Of a stretch of DNA of 13,016 nt, positions 7,555-13,016 are shown one piece after another. Under the pieces are notes generated by a model. The model saw only the letters and a program-made list of their open reading frames with translations, ran no database searches and was not told the origin of the DNA. Source of the stretch: CAWDMN01 sp963803155 (lineage in GTDB: Bacteria > Acidobacteriota > Terriglobia > Versatilivoradales > Versatilivoraceae); assembly GCA_963803155.1 (NCBI GenBank), contig CAWDMN010000009.1:1-13016 (forward strand). Reading direction: 5' to 3'. The position numbers and the translations under genes are program-made. How positions within the stretch are numbered: the first letter of the stretch is position 1; the number at the start of each line of letters is the position of its first letter.

Positions 7555-9624
7555 TCAATTCAACCGCCGGCTGAATCGGACGGTTATCTTGGCGCCCTGA
7601 GCCACATGGGCGTGTGGAGCCGGAATTTGTTGTATCGCCATTCCAGACCCCAGAGCATCCATTTCCAATCCCAATTGCGCAACGGCGGCCAAAGAGGCCC
7701 GCATGGATTTACCCGCGAGATCAGGGACTTCAACAAGAGACAACCCTAAATCCGGATTCGCCGCACTCCCTGCCGCGGCAACCGAATCAAGCTGATCGAG
7801 CGGCACTTCCTCCTCTTTGGATACCATAAAGGTAGCGGAGGCTAAATTCAGGTCCCCCCCCACTGGCTGCAATCCCAGATCGGAATCCTTGGTAGCCTGC
7901 TCTTCCTGCCGCTTCCGCAATTGGGCCCACTGCTCTGGCGTCAAAGGCTGATCTGGCGCCACCGACAAGTATCGCAGCACTTTTTCGGCGATGCCGCGAA
8001 AAACCGGGGCCGCCACCTCAGCTCCATAGTATAGCCCTTTTGGCTCATCAATGACTACGACCACGGCAATCTCCGGATTCTCCAGCGGTGCAAAGCCCAC
8101 AAAGGAACCCACGAATCTCGAATGGGAATAATGGCCATTTTCAGCCTTCTGCGCCGTGCCTGTTTTACCGGCCGCGGAAAATCCTTCCAACTGGGCCGAT
8201 TTCCCAGTCCCCCCCGTGACCACATCCCGCATCATCCCCCGAAGCATGGAGGTCGTGGAGGGCTTGAAAATTTGAGCTGGAGCAGGATCTGGGTGATACA
8301 CGGCCCTGGCCAGAATGCCCGGCTGGGCAGGCAATAAGAGATGGGGCTGAACCACGGTGCCGCCATTGGCCACGGTGCTGATCGCCTTTAGGATTTGGAG
8401 GGGGGTCACTCCAATCCCCTGTCCCATGGAAATAGTGGCTTGGGTGACTGTAGGCCAATTCTTCCAATCGCGCACCAGGCCCGTCTCCTCCCGAGGCAAG
8501 TCAACTTGGGTGGCTTCTCCAAAGCCAAATTGACGAATGTAGGAATAAAATTTTTCGGAACTGAGGCGCATCCCTAGTTTGATGGCCCCCACATTACTCG
8601 AGTTTGCCACTACGTCGGAAACGGTGAGCGCTCCATAAGGTTTGTGATCGTGAATGCGATATTTGCCGATGGTGATCGAGCCGTTGTTACAAAAAATGAT
8701 TTCGTCGGGACGAGCCAATTTTTCATTCAAAACCGTCCCCGCCGTAATGATTTTAAAGGTTGAACCCGGTTCATAGACGGTCCATATGGCGCGGTTGTTC
8801 AAATTGGCCGGCTGATATTGCTTATATAAATTGGGATTGAAAGTAGGGTAATTTGCCAGAGCCAATATCTCACCATTACGGGGATCCATGACGATGGCCG
8901 TGCCTCCCAGCGCCTGCGATTTGGTCACTTGTAAAGCTAATTCCTGCTCGACGACAAATTGAATGTACTCATCAATCGTTAAGACCAAATCCTCACCGCC
9001 GGTGGGGGGCTTGCCCACGCTGCTGTAGGATTGCTGTTGTCCATCCGCCATTAATTGGACCAGGCCCGGTTGTCCTTTGATGACCCGATCATAAAAGGCT
9101 TCAACTCCGCTCAATCCTTCATTGTCCATTCCCACATAACCAAGAACATGCGCCGCCAGCTCCCTTTTGGGGTAAAACCGTTTGCTTTCTTTTTCAGTGT
9201 AAATTCCCGACAGGTTCAATTGCTTGACCTGAACGGTCTCGGAATAATCCACCTTCCGTTTGACCCAGGCAAAGTGACGGGAGAGCGACATTTTTTTCAG
9301 AAGATCGGAGGAATTCAATCCCAATACCGCCGCCAATCGTTCGGCCGTCCCTTGCTTGTCCCGAATTTCAGAAGGAACGGCATAAATCGAATCCACCTGG
9401 AGGCTAATGGCCAACTCTCGGTGGCGCCGGTCATAAATCGTTCCACGCTGCGGACTCACCTCAAAGGTCCGGCTCCTCTGTCGGCGCGCTTTTTCAGTCA
9501 TCTCTTCATGTTGCCAAACCTGCAAAGAAAACAGGCGATAGCTGATCAGGCTTCCCCAAATGAGAACGCACCCAACCACAATTGCCAATCGGATCACCAA
9601 TACCTTGTTCAACTTTGCGGTCAT
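7555..9624 (-). CDS. ftsI: FtsI/PBP3-type class B penicillin-binding protein with C-terminal PASTA domain
   Basis: The septal transpeptidase that cross-links glycan strands made by FtsW. One N-terminal membrane anchor (about 8-29) is followed by the class B dimerisation domain with SPQRGTIYDRRHRELA (57-72). The transpeptidase domain has all three active-site motifs: STFK with S288 nucleophile, SSN (342-344) and KTGTA (487-491). After it comes a linker (about 555-630) rich in Q, E, A, S and G, then a single PASTA-like domain (about 631-686, VEVPDLAGKSMRASLAAVAQ and onward). At 689 residues it is longer than E. coli FtsI, the excess being the linker and PASTA. The ATG at 9622-9624 has a poor ribosome site. 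The gene lies downstream of an apparent terminator, implying a separate promoter or read-through. SpoVD-like naming is possible, but position supports FtsI. Confidence 0.95.
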   Translation of the reverse strand: MTAKLNKVLVIRLAIVVGCVLIWGSLISYRLFSLQVWQHEEMTEKARRQRSRTFEVSPQRGTIYDRRHRELAISLQVDSIYAVPSEIRDKQGTAERLAAVLGLNSSDLLKKMSLSRHFAWVKRKVDYSETVQVKQLNLSGIYTEKESKRFYPKRELAAHVLGYVGMDNEGLSGVEAFYDRVIKGQPGLVQLMADGQQQSYSSVGKPPTGGEDLVLTIDEYIQFVVEQELALQVTKSQALGGTAIVMDPRNGEILALANYPTFNPNLYKQYQPANLNNRAIWTVYEPGSTFKIITAGTVLNEKLARPDEIIFCNNGSITIGKYRIHDHKPYGALTVSDVVANSSNVGAIKLGMRLSSEKFYSYIRQFGFGEATQVDLPREETGLVRDWKNWPTVTQATISMGQGIGVTPLQILKAISTVANGGTVVQPHLLLPAQPGILARAVYHPDPAPAQIFKPSTTSMLRGMMRDVVTGGTGKSAQLEGFSAAGKTGTAQKAENGHYSHSRFVGSFVGFAPLENPEIAVVVVIDEPKGLYYGAEVAAPVFRGIAEKVLRYLSVAPDQPLTPEQWAQLRKRQEEQATKDSDLGLQPVGGDLNLASATFMVSKEEEVPLDQLDSVAAAGSAANPDLGLSLVEVPDLAGKSMRASLAAVAQLGLEMDALGSGMAIQQIPAPHAHVAQGAKITVRFSRRLN

Positions 9625-9816
9625 TCTCGTTCTCTCGTTGAGCTTTCAGGCGCCCCAGCCTAAATTATCTATTCCCATTGAGCTTGCATTTTGACGGGAT
9701 TTTCAAAAAAGTTATTCTGGAAGCGTAGATTTAATTTCCAGGCATGAAACCGTCCCGCGTTCGGAGTTTCGAGTCCCCACACTTTTCAGAATATTTTCGG
9801 TGCAAATAAACACAAA

Positions 9817-9840
9817 AAGGGGCAAATGACTTTGCCCCTT
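9817..9840 (-). terminator. Intrinsic terminator between ftsL and ftsI
   Basis: On the minus strand a perfect 10-bp stem AAGGGGCAAA / TTTGCCCCTT closes a GTCA tetraloop. The last stem bases merge into TTTTT, then GTG, TTTATTT. The hairpin starts 31 bases after the ftsL stop. This is the textbook form of a Rho-independent terminator, and it sits inside a cluster normally co-transcribed. On the plus strand the run after the stem is only TTCAAAG, so its orientation fits the operon strand. Confidence 0.75.
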
Positions 9841-9871
9841 CAAAGTATCGTCACACCCAACCATTCCTTAT

Positions 9872-10294
9872 TTATTGGGCACTCTGCAATCGCATGGCAT
9901 CGGAATTGATCACCAGCTTTTCGCTGCGAGCCACCATGGTGGTAGTGGGTTCCATCGGGAAGGGGGCCGGCCATACCATCACTTGATCAAACGTGGCCTC
10001 CTGCAGTCCCAATTGCTTGGCGATGGGAATGATTCTGTTGGGATCCTTTAAGTGGGCCGATTCCATCTTCAACTGCTGGTTCAACTCTTCCAACTGATTC
10101 AATTCCTCTTTCTGTGCCTCGATTTCGTATCCCCGCTGAATCACTTTGTGATGCTGCATGGCCACAAACAAAAAAAGGAGGAGACAAAAAAGTCCCAACA
10201 AGATGAGGTGCAGGCATTCCCTGGTCCGGTTAAAATCCAGCTCTTTGGTCAAACGGGAATTGTCAATCTGCTTGATCACGTAAATTTCAGTCAT
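9872..10294 (-). CDS. ftsL: FtsL-like divisome protein
   Basis: A small bitopic membrane protein of the FtsQLB subcomplex, which regulates FtsWI. The 140 residues contain a cytoplasmic N-terminus, one membrane segment (about 27-46, LGLFCLLLFLFV), an E/Q/L-rich coiled coil (about 55-83) and the short FtsL/FtsB-type box DPNRIIPIAKQLGL (84-97). A tail of about 40 residues follows and is longer than in E. coli FtsL. The ATG at 10292-10294 is chosen over a GTG ten codons upstream because GGAGGA lies six bases before it. FtsL sequences diverge widely, so the call rests on topology, the DPxRI...LGL box and position between rsmH and ftsI. An apparent terminator follows. Confidence 0.88.
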   Translation of the reverse strand: MTEIYVIKQIDNSRLTKELDFNRTRECLHLILLGLFCLLLFLFVAMQHHKVIQRGYEIEAQKEELNQLEELNQQLKMESAHLKDPNRIIPIAKQLGLQEATFDQVMVWPAPFPMEPTTTMVARSEKLVINSDAMRLQSAQ

Positions 10295-10300
10295 CTTGCC

Positions 10301-10306
10301 TCCTCC
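10301..10306 (-). promoter_or_regulatory. Ribosome-binding site deciding the ftsL start
   Basis: The minus strand reads GGAGGA, six bases before the ATG at 10292-10294. It lies downstream of the alternative in-frame GTG at 10322-10324, so it argues for the shorter protein. Confidence 0.75.
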
Positions 10307-10354
10307 AATTTCTCCAGCTGTCACAGTTCCAGCCGGGTGGAAAAAACTGGACGG

Positions 10355-11365
10355 CTACAATTTTTCCGCGGCCCGCAATTTGACGCTGCGCGACCGCGGG
10401 TTCACTTTGATTTCTTCCTCAGAAGCGGATATCGGGCTCTTGGTCAACACTCTCAACAGCTTTTGATTTCCGCAATGACACCCCCCCCATACCGGAGGGC
10501 ATTGACAGGCGCGGGATAAGGCGCGGAAGGTTTCTTTCACAATCCGGTCTTCCAGGGAATGAAAGCTGAGAACCACAATCCGCCCACCTGGATTCAACAT
10601 CTCCACCGCGGCCCGCAATCCTTTGCTCAAGCTACCCAACTCATCGTTGACAAAGATCCGCAATGCCTGAAAAGTCCGCGTGGCGGGGTGAACCCTTGAC
10701 GGTTTCTTATAAGGCATGGCCCGGGCAACCAATTCCGCCAGCACACAGGTATTTTTGATGGGGCGGGCCCGCACAATGCTTCGCGCGATTCGGCGAGCCA
10801 TGGGCTCTTCTCCAAATTGAAAAATCAAGTTGGCCAAATCTTTTTCGGAATAACAATTCACCACTTCATGAGCCGTCAGAACTCTTTCCTGATCCATTCG
10901 CATATCCAGCGGCCCTTCGCGCAAAAAGCTGAATCCCCGCTCCGCGGTCTCCAATTGCAGGGAAGAGACCCCCAAATCGAACAAGGCCCCATCAAATCCC
11001 CCCCAATGACCTTGTTCCACAACATGCTTCAACTCGGAAAAGTTAGCGTGTGCCAACTGGAAACGGCCACTAAACGGGGAAAGACGCCGCGCCGCCAGTC
11101 TAAGGGCGTCACGATCCTGATCAAGCCCCAAAACGCTCCCGGAAGGGCTCGAATGCTTCAAGATCGCCGCGGTATGCCCCCCGATGCCCAAGGTGGCATC
11201 CAAATAGAATCCTCCCGGCTTGGGGAGCAAGTAATTCATTGCCTCCTCCATCAGGACAGAGCGGTGGATTCCTTCCACGTTCAGGCTTTCATCTTTTGCG
11301 GGGTGGGAAAAAGTCATGGGCCAAGTCAACCGTTCAAAAGGGACAGTGATTAAGTTCATTGACAT
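10355..11365 (-). CDS. rsmH: RsmH (MraW), 16S rRNA m4C1402 methyltransferase
   Basis: A SAM-dependent methyltransferase acting on N4 of cytidine 1402 in 16S rRNA. Numbered from the chosen ATG (11363-11365), 336 residues. Seen: IHRSVLMEEAMNYL (33-46, family start), the SAM-binding DATLGIGGHT (56-65), LGLDQDRDAL (79-88), LFDLGVSSLQLE (128-139) and GFSFLREGPLDMRMDQ (144-159). Further on are HPATRTFQALRIFVNDEL and SFHSLEDRIVKE. The start follows the mraZ TAG by four bases (TAG GCAC ATG), suggesting coupling. An ATG at 11401, overlapping mraZ, and ATGs at 11359 and 11317 are alternatives. The about 32 residues before the conserved block exceed the usual few, so 11317 is also reasonable. Confidence 0.95.
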   Translation of the reverse strand: MSMNLITVPFERLTWPMTFSHPAKDESLNVEGIHRSVLMEEAMNYLLPKPGGFYLDATLGIGGHTAAILKHSSPSGSVLGLDQDRDALRLAARRLSPFSGRFQLAHANFSELKHVVEQGHWGGFDGALFDLGVSSLQLETAERGFSFLREGPLDMRMDQERVLTAHEVVNCYSEKDLANLIFQFGEEPMARRIARSIVRARPIKNTCVLAELVARAMPYKKPSRVHPATRTFQALRIFVNDELGSLSKGLRAAVEMLNPGGRIVVLSFHSLEDRIVKETFRALSRACQCPPVWGGCHCGNQKLLRVLTKSPISASEEEIKVNPRSRSVKLRAAEKL

Positions 11366-11369
11366 GTGC

Positions 11370-11810
11370 CTATATTCCCAAGGCGGCCAGGGCCTGTTCA
11401 TCTGCTTCAGTCAAAGGATCTTCTTGAATCTTTTTGCGGAAGGCTTCCGCATTCCAGATTTCCAGATATTTTAGGGCCCCCATGACCATTACTTCATCGC
11501 GGACCAACGCTGACTCCCGCAACAATGAGGGGATCAATATTCTTCCCTGGTTATCCATAGTCTCCATCTGACCGTAGTAGTTCGTGTTCCGCAAAAATCG
11601 TTTGACCTGCGGATTAAACATGGCGGCCTTGGCCAGCGTGTTTTCAATTTCACTCCACACTGGGAAAGGGTATACTCGGACACAGTCACCATAGAGGCTG
11701 GTGATGTAAAACTGATTCCCATGTCGCTCTTCAATCTCTCCCCGAAAAAGGGTTGGGATCTTCAACCGCCCTTTTTCATCCACTTTAGTTGGAGTATTGC
11801 CGCGCAACAT
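11370..11810 (-). CDS. mraZ: MraZ, AbrB-fold transcriptional regulator of the dcw cluster
   Basis: A cytoplasmic DNA-binding protein that forms rings and controls the dcw promoter. 146 residues, typical of MraZ. The two tandem AbrB-like half-domains each carry the DxxGR signature: DEKGRLKIP (11-19) and DNQGRILIP (86-94). The start at ATG 11808-11810 gives MLRGNTPTKVDEKGR, matching the family's MFRGxxxxxLDEKGR opening. A TTG 18 codons further upstream would add an unconserved extension with no ribosome site, so I reject it. The ribosome site for the chosen ATG is weak (AAGAG, nine bases away). It is first in the operon, about 75 bases downstream of repeated TGG(T/A)C boxes that are its probable operator, implying autoregulation. 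Confidence 0.95.
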   Translation of the reverse strand: MLRGNTPTKVDEKGRLKIPTLFRGEIEERHGNQFYITSLYGDCVRVYPFPVWSEIENTLAKAAMFNPQVKRFLRNTNYYGQMETMDNQGRILIPSLLRESALVRDEVMVMGALKYLEIWNAEAFRKKIQEDPLTEADEQALAALGI

Positions 11811-11885
11811 GGATTTCACTCTTGAAGGATATATAGAACCAGCGGAGGGACTTGCTTCGATCAAAATCCCAAATCAACCCTTTTA

Positions 11886-11910
11886 GTCCACTTTTGACCA
11901 CTTTTGACCA
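11886..11910 (-). promoter_or_regulatory. MraZ operator: three TGG(T/A)C boxes at 10-bp spacing
   Basis: The minus strand reads TGGTC (11906-11910), TGGTC (11896-11900) and TGGAC (11886-11890), separated by identical AAAAG five-base spacers. Known MraZ sites are TGGGN repeats with five-base spacers (E. coli) or AAAGTG(T/G) repeats (mollicutes). This array fits both: AAAGTGG occurs twice and TGG recurs each helical turn. It covers the predicted transcription start, consistent with repression. Confidence 0.75.
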
Positions 11911-11915
11911 CTCAA

Positions 11916-11945
11916 AGTGTACAGAGGCTTTATCGACAAAGTCAA
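11916..11945 (-). promoter_or_regulatory. mraZ (dcw) promoter
   Basis: The minus strand has -35 TTGACT (11940-11945), an 18-base spacer, and -10 TACACT (11916-11921). The start is expected near 11909, inside the first MraZ box, giving a leader of about 100 bases before the mraZ ATG. Confidence 0.6.
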
Positions 11946-11947
11946 GA

Positions 11948-11965
11948 TTTTTTTCTTTTTTTTTT
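11948..11965 (-). promoter_or_regulatory. A-rich tract upstream of the mraZ promoter (UP-element-like)
   Basis: On the minus strand ten A, one G and seven A lie two bases upstream of the TTGACT -35 hexamer. Such tracts bind the RNA polymerase alpha C-terminal domain and raise promoter strength. Function is inferred from position. Confidence 0.5.
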
Positions 11966-12076
11966 ACTAGGCTCCTATTCTATTTTAATCAAAAGAGATA
12001 TTCATCAGACGCTCGTTTCTTATTAATAAACACGATTCCCCCAAAAAAAGGCTCCCTTTATGGCCTCAAGATCCGA

Positions 12077-12105
12077 TTGACTTCGCGATAATACTCAATG
12101 AGAAT
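12077..12105 (+). promoter_or_regulatory. Candidate promoter of the FecR-like gene
   Basis: TTGACT (12077-12082), a 17-base spacer and GAGAAT (12100-12105) lie 28-56 bases before the ATG. The -35 matches the consensus at five of six positions and the -10 at four of six. An overlapping GATAAT at 12087-12092 is a competing -10 without a good -35. Confidence 0.4.
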
Positions 12106-12132
12106 GACGACTAACTAGCAAGGAGCGAGGGT

Positions 12133-12888
12133 ATGAGCATTTATAAATGTCGTTGGTTATTGGTGGGAGTTGTCTTTTTTTGCGTTAGAATCGAACCGTC
12201 GCTTTCATCATCCGTTGGCCATGATGGAGCACTCATCGATTTCCCTGCTGCCCATTTGACTTCCAATGGCGAAGTGAACATCGAGGGAAAAGTGCAGCTT
12301 TCACCCCGGGGGAAAGCAAAAGGGGCGCTGGTTTTCAGCGGCAACAAAATCAACGTTCGAAGAGGAGAAGCCCGGTTGGAATTGATGATGGGTGGATCGC
12401 TTCGGCTATTGGATGACTCTGAATTGACTATTCTCCAGAACCACTCCCCCTTTCTGTTTACGCTATCCAAGGGAAGTGTGGCATTTGAGCTAGATTCATC
12501 AAGGGGGGATAGTTTCTTCACTCCCGATTTCATCATCCAGATACTCTCCGAAGTTTCTCCCGTCAAAAATAAGCACAAAGGGGAACTGACGGTGAGGGCC
12601 GATGGTGTCGTGTGCCTTCATTCTCGCAGTGGAAATCTCAGGGTCACAACTCAGGATGGGCAGAATTTTTTAATCCTCCCTTCTGGAGGAAGCATGCAGC
12701 TACATCCGGGTGATGTAGTGAATCAACCCATGTTTTATTCACAGGCTTGTTCCTGTTTAAAACCATCGGGTAAGCTGGTGAACGATTTGGGCAGGGCGTT
12801 TGGGCCGCGGCCGGTCCGTTCCATCTGGGGCAGGATTTCTCTGGTTCTGCGCCAGTTTGCCCACATTGCCAGCCTTGGTTTGTTCTGA
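12133..12888 (+). CDS. Exported FecR-like domain protein, function unknown
   Basis: 251 residues, divergent from mraZ. An N-terminal hydrophobic segment (about 7-19) after a K/R-containing start looks like a signal peptide or anchor, so the rest is probably outside the cytoplasm. Residues about 75-195 have the beta-rich pattern of FecR domains: VRRGEARLELMMGGSLRLLD (75-94), FTLSKGSVAFEL (109-120), FFTPDFIIQIL (128-138), GELTVRADGVVCL (150-162) and LPSGGSMQLHPGD (182-194). Unlike E. coli FecR there is no long cytoplasmic N-terminus, so it is not a classic anti-sigma factor. The tail (about 205-251) has a CSC pair and a basic stretch of unknown role. An AAGGAG site (12120-12125) seven bases before the ATG supports the start. 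Whether it has any link to division is unknown. Confidence 0.75.
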   Translation: MSIYKCRWLLVGVVFFCVRIEPSLSSSVGHDGALIDFPAAHLTSNGEVNIEGKVQLSPRGKAKGALVFSGNKINVRRGEARLELMMGGSLRLLDDSELTILQNHSPFLFTLSKGSVAFELDSSRGDSFFTPDFIIQILSEVSPVKNKHKGELTVRADGVVCLHSRSGNLRVTTQDGQNFLILPSGGSMQLHPGDVVNQPMFYSQACSCLKPSGKLVNDLGRAFGPRPVRSIWGRISLVLRQFAHIASLGLF

Positions 12889-13016
12889 TCTGAGAGCACA
12901 TTCGGCGACTCCCACTTTTTTCGTTCCGCAAACGCCTCCCGCTTTTCTTAGCTCTGCTTTACCCAGAGAGAGCCTAATTCTTTCTGGCGGATTCGGGCAT
13001 CAAAAAACTCAACTAA

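Larger units (their letters stand above)
11811..12132. other. Divergent control region between mraZ and the FecR-like gene
   Basis: 322 bases without a gene. From left to right: mraZ leader, three MraZ-type boxes, the mraZ promoter with its A/T tract, about 110 bases in which I see nothing specific, then a candidate plus-strand promoter and a strong ribosome site for the FecR-like gene. Confidence 0.7.

Noticed and set aside
9055..9663. 202-codon plus-strand frame antisense to ftsI
   Set aside because: It mirrors the N-terminal coding region of ftsI and shows no domain or ribosome site.
10295..10324. GTG start for ftsL ten codons upstream
   Set aside because: A strong GGAGGA site lies between it and the ATG at 10292-10294, so the shorter form is favoured.
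11811..11864. Upstream TTG start for mraZ adding 18 residues
   Set aside because: There is no ribosome site and the extension is unlike MraZ. The internal ATG gives the conserved MLRGxxxxxxDEKGR opening.
11886..11917. Short tandem repeats considered as a CRISPR or satellite
   Set aside because: The unit is only 10 bp, in three copies with no spacers, and sits at a promoter. An MraZ operator explains it better.
11948..11965. T-tract read on the plus strand as a terminator
   Set aside because: No GC-rich stem precedes it on the plus strand and no gene ends there. It is better read as an A-tract upstream of the mraZ promoter.
12952..12968. CTCTG/CAGAG hairpin after the FecR-like gene as a terminator
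   Set aside because: The stem is only five bases with no T-run following. The last 128 bases of the window show nothing else I can support.

Overview
This window is the front part of a bacterial division and cell-wall (dcw) cluster. It runs entirely on the minus strand, so gene order reads from high to low coordinates: mraZ, rsmH (mraW), ftsL, ftsI, murE, murF, mraY, murD, ftsW, then the first 22 codons of murG, cut by the window edge. A single divergent gene on the plus strand beyond mraZ encodes a FecR-like exported protein. The organism is a diderm-type bacterium with meso-diaminopimelate peptidoglycan, inferred from the DNPR motif in MurE. An FtsI with a C-terminal PASTA domain, moderate GC and the FecR-like neighbour suggest Acidobacteriota or a related phylum. 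That placement is inference and is not proven by the sequence.

Region by region: 1-91 holds the start of murG and the ftsW stop. 89-2682 holds ftsW and murD. 2772-3914 is mraY, followed by a 398-bp spacer with a consensus -10 box and two adjacent hairpins. 4313-7235 holds murF and murE. A 319-bp spacer before murE contains a plausible small ORF ending 3 nt before the murE start. 7555-9624 is ftsI. The 247-bp ftsL-ftsI spacer carries a well-formed intrinsic-terminator structure on the operon strand. 9872-11810 holds ftsL, rsmH and mraZ. 11811-12132 is the divergent control region. It contains a TTGACT/TACACT promoter with an A-rich upstream tract and three TGG(T/A)C boxes with exact 10-bp spacing, which is the architecture of an MraZ operator. 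12133-12888 is the FecR-like gene.

The products form one pathway. MurD, MurE and MurF are successive ATP-dependent ligases that build UDP-MurNAc-pentapeptide. MraY attaches it to undecaprenyl phosphate (lipid I), and MurG adds GlcNAc (lipid II). FtsW and FtsI polymerise and cross-link lipid II at the septum, and FtsL belongs to the regulatory divisome subcomplex. MraZ is the transcriptional regulator of the cluster and RsmH methylates 16S rRNA.

I see no CRISPR array, transposon, tRNA, rRNA or defence system, and no wholly new gene system. The unusual content is regulatory and lies in the spacers: the MraZ box variant, the terminator between ftsL and ftsI, the small ORF before murE, and hairpins in several gaps of a cluster that is usually tightly packed.
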